From the NCBI GenBank assembly GCA_963770315.1, contig CAVYPC010000002.1, forward strand, positions 558,001-622,000: a stretch of 64,000 bases of DNA, given 5' to 3'. The position numbers and the translations under genes were made by a program. Under the pieces are notes generated by a model, which was not told the DNA's origin, did no database searches, and was given only the letters and a program-made list of their open reading frames with translations. Shown piece by piece: positions 39,970 through 50,978 of the stretch (position 1 is the stretch's first letter; the number at the start of each line of letters is the position of its first letter). The DNA comes from VRUE01 sp963770315 (GTDB taxonomy: Bacteria; Actinomycetota; Thermoleophilia; Solirubrobacterales; 70-9).

Positions 39970-42894
39970 ATGAGCGGGGGCGCGGCGGTTCGGAGCATTC
40001 TGGCTAGCGCGGTTTTGGCTCTGGGGGCTGCTTTTGTCGGGACCCCCACTGCAGGTGCCGACACGGCAGGCATCATCGCCCCGCAGCACCATCCGCACAC
40101 GCCTGCCGATGGCTGGCAGGCCGGAACCTGCATCACCGATACGCCTACCTGCACGGTCATCACGGCGGACAAATTCTTCAAGAACGCGGCTGGCCACCCG
40201 CAGGTCGGCTTCACCCAGTTCACGGTCAGGAACGAGGCGGGGACGCTCGGGCCCGAAGCTCCGATTGGCGAACTGAAGACGGTTCGGGTCGACCTGCCGG
40301 TGGGCCTCAGCGTCAACCCGCAGGCGACTCCACAGTGCGCCAACGTCTCCGATCCGGGATCGTGCCCGGGGAACACCCAGGTCGGGGAAAGCGAGGTGAC
40401 GGCTTCGGTCCTGGGGCTTCCGGCACCTCCCGTGCTCGGGGTAACCCGAGTCCCCGTCTACAACCTCGTGCCCAAAGACGGCGAACCTGCTCTGTTCGGC
40501 CTCAATCTGGTCGGCAACAACGTCTACCTGCGGGCCGACCTCGCTTGGGACGGCGATTACCACGAGGGCTTCACCATCGACGTGCCCGAAGCCCCCAAGC
40601 TCGAACCGCTGATCGAAGGCCTGATTCTGAGAAACCGGCTCGTGTTCGACGGTCGCTCCGGGGACGGCACCTTCATCACCACCCCCAGCACCTGCTTCGA
40701 CCCCGAACAGCCGCCCCACGAGAACGTCTACTCGACCTACCTGCTCGCCAGCTCGATCGAAGAAGAGAAACAGTCCAGCTACGTCTTTCCGCAGAGCGCT
40801 TTTCCGGCCTTCGAATCGCCACTGCCAGAAGGCGAAAAGCCAATCGATTGCGCGGGCATCCCCTACGAGCCCTCGCTCGACGTCAGCCCGGGCACCGTCC
40901 AGACCGACTCACCAGCGGGTCTCGCGGCGAACGTGCAGGTGCCCCACATCCCCGGTGGGGGTTCGCGCGAAAGCTCGCAGACCAAGCAAGCCAAGGTGAC
41001 GCTGCCCCTCGGCATGGGCATTAACCCCTCGGCGGCCAGCGGCAGCCTGCAGACCTGCACCGACGCCCAGTTCGGCAAGGGGACGAGGAACCAGGTCGGC
41101 TGTCCGCTCGCCTCGAAGATCGGCGTCGTCTCGATCGACACGCCGCCGCTCCCCGACGGCTCGCTGACCGGCAACGTCTATGTCGGGCGGCAGCTGAGCC
41201 GCGACCCGGCCTCCGGCGAGGAGTACCGGATCTTCGTCGAGGCGGGGTCGACCCGCTACGGCATCTCGGCCCGCCTGGTCGGAAACGTCAGCGCCGACCC
41301 CCAGACCGGGCAGCTGACCACGACCTTCGACGACAAGGAGCTCGGCGGCCTGCCGCAGGTCCCCTTCAGCTCCTTCAAGCTCGACTTCGACGATGGGCCG
41401 ACGGCGGTCCTCACCAGCCCGGGGAGCTGCGGGCCGAGCAAGTCGACGACGGCGATGACGCCGTGGTCGGGCAACCCGCCGGCCACGCCCTCGCATGAGT
41501 TCTCGCTCAGCACCGCCCCGGGTGGGGGCGCGTGCGCGAAAACGCTGGCCGCACGCCCGTTCTCGCCGAGCTTCGATGCCGATACGGCCAAATCCAATGC
41601 GGGCGCGTACAGCCCGCTTCAGATCGACATCGGCCGCACCGACGGCAGCCAAGAGCTGAAGGGAGCCGACGTGACGCTTCCCCCCGGCCTCACCGCGAAG
41701 CTGGCGGGCGTCCGCTACTGCCCAGCCGCAGCTCTCGCCGCGGCCGCCGCCAACAGCGGTAACGCCGAGGCCGCCTCCTCGAGCTGTCCGGCATCCAGCC
41801 TGATCGGCCACGCCGCCGTCGCCGCCGGCAGCGGGCCCTCGCCAATCCACATCGGCGGCAAGGTCTTCCTCGCAGGGCGCTACAAGGGCGCCCCCCTCTC
41901 CCTGGCAGTGATCACCCCCGCCACGGCCGGGCCGTTCGATCTCGGCACGGTCGTGGTGAGGGTGGCGCTGTTCGTCGATCCCCGCACCGCCCAGGTGCGG
42001 GCGGTGTCGGACCCGATCCCACACGTCTACGGCGGCGCCCTGCTCGACGTGCGCTCGATCTCGGTCAAGCTGGACCGCAAGGAATTCTCGCTCAACCCGA
42101 CCAACTGCTCGCAGTTCTCCTTCGCCGGGTCGTTGCTCGGCGGTGGGGCCAACCCGGTCGATCCGGCGGCCTTCTCCTCGTTTGCCGTCTCGGCGCCGTT
42201 CAAGGCCAAGGGCTGCGAGTCGCTCGGGTTCAAGCCGAAATTCTCTCTGCGCCTCTTCGGGGCGACTCGCCGCGCCAAGAACCCGAAACTGCGCGCGACC
42301 CTGACCCCGCGGGGGGGCGACGCCAACTTCGCCGGTGCCGCGGTCACCTTGCCGCGTTCGCTCTTCCTCGACCAGAGCAGCATCGCGAACGTCTGCACGC
42401 GGGTGCAGTTCGCCGCCAACGATTGTCCCAGGGACTCGGTCTATGGCTATGCGGAAGCTTTCTCACCGCTGCTCGACGGGCCGCTCAGTGGCCCGGTCTA
42501 CTTGCGCTCCTCCGACAACACCCTGCCCGACCTCGTCGTCGACCTGCACGGCCAGGTGGACGTCGAGCTGGACGCTCGCATCGACAGCGTCCACGGTCGT
42601 ATCCGCAACACCTTCGACATGCTGCCCGACGTGCCGGTCTCGAAGTTCGTACTCACCGTGCCGGGCGGCCCCAACGGCCTACTGGTCAACTCGCGCGACC
42701 TCTGCCCGCGCAAGAAGTCCGCACACAGAGGCAAGGGCCACGGGACCCGGGCCCACGCGAGCCGTAAACGCGGCAGGGCCAAGGGCTTGCGCGCACTGGT
42801 CCGATTCCAGGCCCAGAACGACGCGAAAGCCAATATGCGGACGCTGGTGCGCACTCCCTGCGGTAAGAAGCGCGACAAGCACAGCAAGCGCTAG
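39970..42894 (+). CDS. Large secreted protein of unknown function
   Basis: 974 residues. ATG 39970 has AAGGAGATCCGG upstream and is preferred to GTG 39943. A signal peptide (RSILASAVLALGAAFVGTPT) is followed by repeated blocks of about 150 residues that share phrases such as LPLGMGINPSAASGSLQTCT, VTLPPGLTAKLAGVRYCPAA and VTLPRSLFLDQSSIANVCTR, each with paired Cys. The basic C-terminal tail (HRGKGHGTRAHASRKRGRAK) may bind wall polymers. No enzyme motif was seen; a surface or matrix role is inferred. Confidence 0.82.
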   Translation: MSGGAAVRSILASAVLALGAAFVGTPTAGADTAGIIAPQHHPHTPADGWQAGTCITDTPTCTVITADKFFKNAAGHPQVGFTQFTVRNEAGTLGPEAPIGELKTVRVDLPVGLSVNPQATPQCANVSDPGSCPGNTQVGESEVTASVLGLPAPPVLGVTRVPVYNLVPKDGEPALFGLNLVGNNVYLRADLAWDGDYHEGFTIDVPEAPKLEPLIEGLILRNRLVFDGRSGDGTFITTPSTCFDPEQPPHENVYSTYLLASSIEEEKQSSYVFPQSAFPAFESPLPEGEKPIDCAGIPYEPSLDVSPGTVQTDSPAGLAANVQVPHIPGGGSRESSQTKQAKVTLPLGMGINPSAASGSLQTCTDAQFGKGTRNQVGCPLASKIGVVSIDTPPLPDGSLTGNVYVGRQLSRDPASGEEYRIFVEAGSTRYGISARLVGNVSADPQTGQLTTTFDDKELGGLPQVPFSSFKLDFDDGPTAVLTSPGSCGPSKSTTAMTPWSGNPPATPSHEFSLSTAPGGGACAKTLAARPFSPSFDADTAKSNAGAYSPLQIDIGRTDGSQELKGADVTLPPGLTAKLAGVRYCPAAALAAAAANSGNAEAASSSCPASSLIGHAAVAAGSGPSPIHIGGKVFLAGRYKGAPLSLAVITPATAGPFDLGTVVVRVALFVDPRTAQVRAVSDPIPHVYGGALLDVRSISVKLDRKEFSLNPTNCSQFSFAGSLLGGGANPVDPAAFSSFAVSAPFKAKGCESLGFKPKFSLRLFGATRRAKNPKLRATLTPRGGDANFAGAAVTLPRSLFLDQSSIANVCTRVQFAANDCPRDSVYGYAEAFSPLLDGPLSGPVYLRSSDNTLPDLVVDLHGQVDVELDARIDSVHGRIRNTFDMLPDVPVSKFVLTVPGGPNGLLVNSRDLCPRKKSAHRGKGHGTRAHASRKRGRAKGLRALVRFQAQNDAKANMRTLVRTPCGKKRDKHSKR

Positions 42895-42919
42895 GTCCGT
42901 GATCTAGCCTCCCGCGTCG

Positions 42920-43942
42920 GTGCGCCCGACGCTTTCGGTCCTGATCGTCGCCTGGAACAGCCGCGAGGAGCTGGCGCGAACTCTGCCTGCGCTGCTGCCC
43001 GAGCTGGGGGAGGGAGACGAGCTGATCGTCGTCGACAACGACTCCGCCGATGGAACCGCGGAGGCGGTGGAATTGCTGGCGCCGGCGGCGCGGATCGTGC
43101 GCAGCGGCGGTAACGCCGGCTTTGCGGCCGGCTGCAACGAGGGGGCGGCGCGGGCGCGGGGCGACCTGCTCGTCGTCCTCAACCCGGATGCCGCGCCGCG
43201 CCGGGGCTTCGGCGAGGCGATCCGGCGTCCTTGGCTGCAGGAGCGCGGCTGGGCCGCCTGGCAGGCGCTGGTCGCCGATGGCGACGGGAAGACGATCAAC
43301 TCGGCCGGCAATCCGGTTCACTTCACCGGGATCGTCTGGGCGGGGGGACATGGCCGCCCGATCGAGCAGGCGCCGGCGGCCGGCGCGGTCACCGCGCTGT
43401 CGGGCGCCTGCCTGGCGATCCCCCGCCGCGCCTGGGAGGAGGCGGGGGGCTTTCCAGAGCGCTTCTTCCTCTACCACGAGGACGTCGACCTCTCGCTGCG
43501 GTTGCGGCTGGCCGGCGGAACGCTCGGGATCGAGCCGGCCGCCGTAATCGACCACGACTACGAGTTCGGCGCCCGCGAGCACAAGTGGCGCTGGCTCGAG
43601 CGCAACCGCTGGGCCTTCCTGATCCGCGTCTACCCGGCGAGCCTGCTCGTGCTGCTGGCGCCGGCCCTGATCTTCACCGAGCTGGCGCTGATCCCGGCCT
43701 CGATCGCCGCCGGCTGGGGCAGGCAGAAAGCCGCCGCGATCGGCGAAGTCATCCGCTGGCTCCCCCGCCTGCTGCGCGAGCGTCGCCAGGTCCAGGCCAC
43801 GCGCAAGGTCAGCGCCGCCGAGTTCGCCAGCTGGCTGACCCCGGACCTCGACTCACCCTTCATCCCAGCCATCGCTCGCTCAGCTCCCGTGCGCTTCGTC
43901 CTCCGCAGCTACTGGCGAGCGGTCCGTCTGCTGCTGCGCTAA
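42920..43942 (+). CDS. Family 2 glycosyltransferase
   Basis: 340 residues, GT-A fold. It starts LSVLIVAWNSREELARTLPA, with VVDNDSADGT (nucleotide binding), VVLNPDAAPR in the DxD-equivalent position, and ERFFLYHEDVDLSLRLRLAG with the catalytic ED. The C-terminal third has a hydrophobic segment (LLVLLAPALIFTELALIPAS), suggesting membrane attachment. It is close to rhamnosyltransferase-like GT2 enzymes; donor and acceptor are unknown. Confidence 0.88.
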   Translation: MRPTLSVLIVAWNSREELARTLPALLPELGEGDELIVVDNDSADGTAEAVELLAPAARIVRSGGNAGFAAGCNEGAARARGDLLVVLNPDAAPRRGFGEAIRRPWLQERGWAAWQALVADGDGKTINSAGNPVHFTGIVWAGGHGRPIEQAPAAGAVTALSGACLAIPRRAWEEAGGFPERFFLYHEDVDLSLRLRLAGGTLGIEPAAVIDHDYEFGAREHKWRWLERNRWAFLIRVYPASLLVLLAPALIFTELALIPASIAAGWGRQKAAAIGEVIRWLPRLLRERRQVQATRKVSAAEFASWLTPDLDSPFIPAIARSAPVRFVLRSYWRAVRLLLR

Positions 43943-43946
43943 GACC

Positions 43947-44654
43947 TCACTCAGCCGGCCGGCCCGTCGGCCGAATCAGAATCTCGTTGATATCGACGTT
44001 CCCCGGCTGCTCCAGGGCGTAGATCACGGCGCGGGCGATGTCGTCGTCCTGCAGCGCCCATTTGCCGGGCCGGTTGTCGAAGAACGGCGTGTCGACCATG
44101 CCGGGCTCGATCAGCGTCACCTTGATCGCGTGGTTGTCGCGCATCTGGCGCAGCTCGCCCAGCAGCGACTCGCCGATCGCGGTCGCGGCCCACTTGGTCG
44201 CCGAGTAGAGCGAGCCGGGCAGCGCCTGCCGCCCCGCGACCGAGCTGGTGAGGAGGAAGTGGCCGCCGCCGCGCTCGAGCAGGTGGGGGAGGGTGGCGCG
44301 GATCGTCAGCGCGAGACCGTAGACATTGGTCAGCACCATCGAGCGCCAGTGCTCCGGCGACTCCTCGAGGAAGCCGCGGGTGGCGCCGAAGCCGGCGTTG
44401 GCGAAGACGACGTCGATCCGGCCGAAGGCGTCGAGGGCGGCGGCGGCCATCGCCTCGACCTGCTCCCACTCGGTGACGTCGCAGCCCACCGCGATCGCCC
44501 CCTCGGCGCCGAGCTCCTCGACCAGTTCTCGCAACGGCTCCGCTCGCCGTGCCGCCAGCACCAGCCGGTGCGTTCCGGCCGCCGCCCGCGCCGTCGCGGC
44601 ACCGATACCACTGGAAGCTCCGGTGATGAGCATGACTGGATCGTCGGTGGCCAC
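43947..44654 (-). CDS. Short-chain dehydrogenase/reductase
   Basis: 235 residues from GTG 44654, with TGASSGIGAATARAAA, FANAGFGATRG, the active-site Ser in LLTSSVAG, and YSATKWAA with Tyr and Lys. A longer frame begins at 44708, but that start lies inside a strong hairpin (44681-44748), so the inner GTG is preferred. The substrate is unknown. It is convergent with the glycosyltransferase. Confidence 0.88.
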   Translation of the reverse strand: MATDDPVMLITGASSGIGAATARAAAGTHRLVLAARRAEPLRELVEELGAEGAIAVGCDVTEWEQVEAMAAAALDAFGRIDVVFANAGFGATRGFLEESPEHWRSMVLTNVYGLALTIRATLPHLLERGGGHFLLTSSVAGRQALPGSLYSATKWAATAIGESLLGELRQMRDNHAIKVTLIEPGMVDTPFFDNRPGKWALQDDDIARAVIYALEQPGNVDINEILIRPTGRPAE

Positions 44655-44680
44655 CGGCCGATTCTCCCAGCTCTGCTTGC

Positions 44681-44748
44681 GGGCGGGTGCCTCGGGGGCG
44701 GTGGACACTCAGCGCGAAGCGCGTCCGCCGACCCCGAGGCACCCGCCC
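44681..44748. other. Large hairpin (17-bp perfect stem)
   Basis: GGGCGGGTGCCTCGGGG (44681-44697) pairs with 44732-44748. The 34-nt loop can pair further (GTGGAC with GTCCGC, and GCGCGAAGCGC). It lies between the divergent SDR and ccmE genes. It could be a mobile palindromic unit, or a transcription-blocking or regulatory structure; no T-run follows. Confidence 0.7.
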
Positions 44749-44779
44749 TCCGAGCCCGGCTTGCGATAATCCCCGGTCC

Positions 44780-45180
44780 GTGGATCCCAGCCGTAAGCGA
44801 AAGATCCGGCTCGTGGTCGCGCTCGGCGTCGCCGTCCTGCTCGCCGGCGCGCTCGTCTACACCTCGTTCAGCGCCTCTTCGGAGGCGAAAGAGCCCTCGC
44901 AGCTGATCGGCGTCTCCTCGGGCGGGAGCTACGAGCTGACCGGGCGCGTGGTCAAGGGCTCGGTCCGCCACCACGGCGAGGGTCTGAGCTTCCGCGTCGC
45001 CGACCGCGAAGACGCCAGCCAGGGCATCCCCGTCACCTACACGGGAACCATTCCCGATCCTTTCCGCGGCGGCCGCGAGATCGTCCTCGCCGGCACCGTC
45101 GAGCGGGGAGTCTTCGTCGGCGAACGCGACACCCTGGTCACCAAGTGCCCGTCGAAGTTCACCACCGGTAGCTCTGGCGA

Positions 45181-45184
<4 letters not shown>
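44780..45184 (+). CDS. ccmE: Cytochrome c maturation haem chaperone CcmE, Cys-type
   Basis: 134 residues. An N-terminal membrane anchor (KIRLVVALGVAVLLAGALVY) leads to an OB-fold domain (YELTGRVVKGSVRHHGEGLS). The haem-binding segment, usually AKHDEKY, reads TKCPSKF: a Cys replaces the covalently binding His, as in the CxxxY-type CcmE of some bacteria and archaea, but with Phe for Tyr. The GTG start at 44780 places the anchor at the N-terminus. It overlaps ccmF by 4 bp. Confidence 0.85.
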
Positions 45185-47610
<2,426 letters not shown>

Positions 47611-47635
47611 GGCGCCGGGACCGCGGTCCCGGCGT

Positions 47636-47860
47636 TTAAATCTTCAGCAGCACCAGGGTGTTGACGACGAAGAGGACCGCGAAGAAGACGGTGGCGCGGT
47701 CGAGGTTGCGCTCGACCATCGAGCCGCCGCCGAACGAGCTCCCGCCGCCGCCGATGCCGAAGGCGCCGGAGAGCCCGGCATCTTTGCCCGAGTGCAGGAG
47801 GATCAGGAAGATCACGATGCCGGCGATGATCACCTGCAGGACTGCGAGAACGGTGTACAC
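47636..47860 (-). CDS. secG: Preprotein translocase subunit SecG
   Basis: 74 residues from GTG 47860. It has two membrane helices (TVLAVLQVIIAGIVIFLILL and ATVFFAVLFVVNTLVLL) joined by a glycine-rich loop (GLSGAFGIGGGGSSFGGGSM), typical of SecG. It supports SecYE translocation. The start has no clear ribosome-binding site. It is convergent with ccmF, 25 bp apart. Confidence 0.87.
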   Translation of the reverse strand: MYTVLAVLQVIIAGIVIFLILLHSGKDAGLSGAFGIGGGGSSFGGGSMVERNLDRATVFFAVLFVVNTLVLLKI

Positions 47861-47955
47861 GGGCCGAATGGTAGCGAGCCATGCCTTTGGATGATCGATC
47901 CCACGACCTCTCGGCGAGCTGGGTGGGGATGGCGGGTGCGCCTCCGCGGAATTGA

Positions 47956-48045
47956 CACCCCAGCGCTGCGCGCTGGGGTGAACATGGTGCGCGGCTTCGC
48001 CGCGCGGATGTCGGATGCATTTCCGCCGCTTCGCGACATTCCGCA
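47956..48045 (+). repeat. Structured repeat unit 1
   Basis: CACCCCAGCGC-TGC-GCGCTGGGGTG hairpin (47956-47980), then GCGCGGC-TTC-GCCGCGC (47989-48005), then GCCGCTTCGCGACATTC (about 48027-48043). It is preceded by GGAATTGA. The same order recurs, inverted, at 48205-48298. Confidence 0.65.
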
Positions 48046-48173
48046 GAGGCGCACCCGCCATCCCCACGAAGCGCACCGAGCTTCGAAAGCTCTGCCTCTG
48101 AGGCATCGCTTCGGCTTGAAGCTCGAGAACCCTGGGACCGCGCTCACAATCTCGGCCATTTCGGGGCGTGTCG

Positions 48174-48328
48174 AGGCATAGAAGCCTGGCCGGTCCGCGG
48201 ACGAATGTCGCGAAGCGGCCTATGCCAATCCGGTGATTGCGCGGCCGTAGGCCGCGCCCATCATTCACCCCAAGAGCGAAGCTCTTGGGGTGTCAATTCG
48301 ACCGCGGACCGGCCAGGCTTCTATGCCT
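48174..48328. repeat. 27-bp perfect inverted repeat enclosing hairpins
   Basis: 48174-48200 (AGGCATAGAAGCCTGGCCGG...) is perfectly complementary to 48302-48328. The 101-bp interior holds GCGGCC-GTA-GGCCGC (48241-48255) and CACCCCAAGAGC-GAA-GCTCTTGGGGTG (48266-48292). It is longer and more exact than a terminator, and no coding frame fits. It lies in the 586-bp secG-alkB spacer, in which no gene was found. Confidence 0.85.
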
Positions 48329-48377
48329 AGCTGCAGGTCGGGTAATCATGGACAGAACCTGTGTTCATGTTGCGCTA

Positions 48378-48383
48378 GTTGAC
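48378..48383 (+). promoter_or_regulatory. Possible -35 box of the alkB operon
   Basis: TTGACA within GTTGACAA-N8-TATTGTGTAAAC. The GTTGACAA and TTGTGTAAAC pieces form a rough dyad that could bind the TetR-type regulator encoded downstream. The -10 element is not clear. Confidence 0.35.
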
Positions 48384-48446
48384 AAAGATCGCTATTGTGT
48401 AAACCAAGCAGACGATTTCTGGCGATCTGACAAGGAGGAGGCGCCC

Positions 48447-49643
48447 ATGGAGGCAGCCGCGCACGACCATCATCACCACGCACCCGACGTCGATCTGAGC
48501 CCTGCGACCTGGACGGACCCGAAGCGCTACGCCTGGCTGCTCGGGCTGATCGTGCCGTCGCTGCCCTTCCTGGCCTGGGGAGGGGTGGAGCTGACCGGCC
48601 TCGGTGCCTTCTGGTTCTTTGGCCCGGTTCTCGTCTTCGCCATCTTTCCGCTGCTCGACATCGTCGTCGGGGTCGACGCCGAGAACCCGCCCGACAGCAT
48701 CATCAAGTGGCTCGAGCAGGATCGCTACTACCGCTGGTGCACCTACGTCTTCATCCCGGTCCAGTACGCGGGCCTCGTCTTCGCCTGCTGGCTCTGGGCG
48801 AACGGCGGCCTCTCCGTCATCGACAGCATCGGCCTGGCGTTGACGATGGGCATGGTCAGCGGGATCGCGATCAACACCGCCCACGAGCTCGGCCACAAGC
48901 GCGACGATCTCGAGAAGTGGCTGAGCAAGGTCGCCCTGGCGCAGAGCGGCTACGGCCACTTCTTCATCGAGCACAACCGCGGCCACCACGTTCGCGTCGC
49001 AACCCCCGAGGACCCGGCCAGCTCGCGGCTGGGGGAGAGCTTCTGGGCCTTCCTGCCGCGCACGGTCTCGGGCAGCCTCAGCTCGGCCTGGGGCATCGAG
49101 CGCGCCCGGTTGGAGCGGATGGGCCACTCCGTCTGGTCGATCCACAACGACATCCTGCAGGCGTGGGCGATGACGGTCAGCCTGTTCGCCGCGCTGGCGA
49201 TCGCCTTCGGTCCGGTCGTCCTCCCCTACCTGCTGTTGCAGGCCGTACTCGGGTTCTCGCTGCTCGAGGTCGTCAACTACCTCGAGCACTACGGCCTCCG
49301 GCGCCAGAAGAAAGAGGACGGCCGCTACGAACGCTGCCTGCCGCAGCACAGCTGGAACAGCAACAACGTCGCCTCCAACGTCCTCCTCTACCACCTGCAG
49401 CGCCACAGCGATCACCACTCCAACCCGACCCGTCGCTACCAGGCGCTGCGCCACGTCGACGAGGCGCCGCAGCTGCCCACCGGCTACGCGGGGATGATCG
49501 TGCTCGCCTGGTTCCCGCCGCTCTGGCGCCAGGTGATGGACCGCCGCCTGCTCGACCACTACGGCGGCGACGTCGGCCGCGCCAACATCCAGCCGCGGGC
49601 GCGGCGCAGGGTGCTGGCCCGCTACGGCGCCGCGGGCGGATGA
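48447..49643 (+). CDS. alkB: Alkane 1-monooxygenase (AlkB-type)
   Basis: 398 residues, six hydrophobic helices. The di-iron His boxes are HELGHKRD, EHNRGHH and LQRHSDHH, with the extra NYLEHYG motif, so all are complete. It hydroxylates medium- or long-chain alkanes at the terminal carbon using electrons from rubredoxin. The N-terminus has a His-rich patch (AHDHHHHAPDVD). AAGGAGGAGG lies before ATG 48447. The rubredoxin gene overlaps its stop (ATGA). Confidence 0.93.
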   Translation: MEAAAHDHHHHAPDVDLSPATWTDPKRYAWLLGLIVPSLPFLAWGGVELTGLGAFWFFGPVLVFAIFPLLDIVVGVDAENPPDSIIKWLEQDRYYRWCTYVFIPVQYAGLVFACWLWANGGLSVIDSIGLALTMGMVSGIAINTAHELGHKRDDLEKWLSKVALAQSGYGHFFIEHNRGHHVRVATPEDPASSRLGESFWAFLPRTVSGSLSSAWGIERARLERMGHSVWSIHNDILQAWAMTVSLFAALAIAFGPVVLPYLLLQAVLGFSLLEVVNYLEHYGLRRQKKEDGRYERCLPQHSWNSNNVASNVLLYHLQRHSDHHSNPTRRYQALRHVDEAPQLPTGYAGMIVLAWFPPLWRQVMDRRLLDHYGGDVGRANIQPRARRRVLARYGAAGG

Positions 49644-49816
49644 GCACCTTCCGCTGTCCCGGCTGCGGCTACGTCTACGACGAGGCCGCCGGGCATCCAC
49701 GCGAGGGCTTTGCGGCGGGGACGCCGTGGACCGAGGTGCCCGACGATTGGCACTGCCCCGACTGCGGCGTGCGCGACAAGGTCGACTTCGAGCCACTCGG
49801 CGACGGGGACGAGTGA
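49640..49816 (+). CDS. rubA: Rubredoxin
   Basis: 58 residues. The two iron-binding Cys pairs are FRCPGCGYVYDE and HCPDCGVRDK, with the standard spacing and the FxxGTPWxEVPDDW centre. It is the electron donor to AlkB and overlaps both neighbours by 4 bp. No rubredoxin reductase gene lies nearby. Confidence 0.95.
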   Translation: MSTFRCPGCGYVYDEAAGHPREGFAAGTPWTEVPDDWHCPDCGVRDKVDFEPLGDGDE

Positions 49817-50451
49817 CCGCCTCCACTGCGACGATGGGGGGAGTCGTGGAGGCCCGCACCCCATATCCCCAGGCGGCTCGGCAGCTGCTGCGCGAGACCC
49901 TGCTCACCGCGGCTCGCGACGAGGTGCAGCAACGCGCCTGGTCGGAGATCACCATGGCCGAGATCGCCGCGGCGGCGGGGGTCAGCCGCCAGACCCTCTA
50001 CAAGGAGTTCGGCAGCCGCGACGAGTTCGCCCAGGCTCTGGTCATCCACGAGGGCGAACGCTTCCTCGACGCGGTCGACACCGCGGTGCGCGCGCACCTC
50101 GACGACCCGCGCGCCGCGGTCGGCGCCGCGCTCGAGACCTTCCTCCGCACCGCCGGCGAGGACCCGCTGGTCCGCATCCTGCTCAGCGACGACGGCACCG
50201 CCGGCCTGCTGCCCTTCGTCACCACCCAGGGGATGCCGGTGGTCCAGTGGGCCACGGCGCGGCTGACCGCGACGATTGAGGAGGGATGGCCGCAGGCGCC
50301 GCCGCAAAAAGCCCGTCTCCTCGCCGAGGCCCTGGTCCGGCTTGCGATCAGCCACGTCACCGCTCCGGGTGGCTCACCCGAGACCACCGCCGCCAGCACC
50401 GGCGAGCTGCTCGGCCCCTTCATCGACGAGGCGCTCGGCCAGAACGCTTGA
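49813..50451 (+). CDS. TetR-family regulator of the alkane operon
   Basis: 212 residues from GTG 49813. The N-terminal HTH is WSEITMAEIAAAAGVSRQTL, followed by YKEFGSRDEFAQAL. The C-terminal ligand domain is helical. A tetR gene after alkB-rubA is the arrangement known in Rhodococcus and relatives, so control of this operon is a sound inference. The internal ATG at 49834 is an alternative start. Confidence 0.88.
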   Translation: MTASTATMGGVVEARTPYPQAARQLLRETLLTAARDEVQQRAWSEITMAEIAAAAGVSRQTLYKEFGSRDEFAQALVIHEGERFLDAVDTAVRAHLDDPRAAVGAALETFLRTAGEDPLVRILLSDDGTAGLLPFVTTQGMPVVQWATARLTATIEEGWPQAPPQKARLLAEALVRLAISHVTAPGGSPETTAASTGELLGPFIDEALGQNA

Positions 50452-50468
50452 GGGAATGGGCGCCTGCG

Positions 50469-50978
50469 CTAGTCGCGCGGGCGCTTGCCGTGGTAGACGA
50501 CGAAGCTCTGGCTGAAGCCCTGGCGCTCGTAGAAGCGGTGGGCGTCGACGTTGGTCTTGGTGGTGGTGATCGCCAGGTCGTCGACGCCGAGCTCCTCGAG
50601 GCGGCTCCAGACAGCCTCGATCAGCGCCGCACCGACTCCGCCGCTACGGCGGTTGGGCAGCACGGAAAGGGTCTCCAATGCGCCGGCGCGCTCGCCCGTC
50701 CGCCAGGAGGCGTAGCCAGGCCCGACCGTGACGAAGGCATAGCCGATCGGGCCGCTCGCGTCTTCGGCGACGACGAAGAAGGTCGCGGGATCCTCGAGCC
50801 AGCGGACGTACTTGGAGCGCCGCATCCGCCAGGCGTCGTCCAGCTCGCGCCTGGGGGTCCGCGGGTCGAGCTGCGGCGAGATCGTCGCGTGGTGCTCCTG
50901 CAGCGCGTTCCACATCGGCTCGACGACGTCGATCTCCTCGACCGCGTTGGCGTAGCGGAAGCGCAGCTGCCTGCTCAT
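50469..50978 (-). CDS. GNAT-family N-acetyltransferase
   Basis: 169 residues. GNAT motif A is LSVLPNRRSGGVGAALIEAV (acetyl-CoA pyrophosphate loop), with strand FFVVAEDASGPIGYAFVTVG before it and HRFYERQGFSQSFVVYHG after. The substrate is unknown. ATG 50978 is chosen since it overlaps the hydrolase stop; the longer frame runs back into that gene. Confidence 0.87.
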   Translation of the reverse strand: MSRQLRFRYANAVEEIDVVEPMWNALQEHHATISPQLDPRTPRRELDDAWRMRRSKYVRWLEDPATFFVVAEDASGPIGYAFVTVGPGYASWRTGERAGALETLSVLPNRRSGGVGAALIEAVWSRLEELGVDDLAITTTKTNVDAHRFYERQGFSQSFVVYHGKRPRD

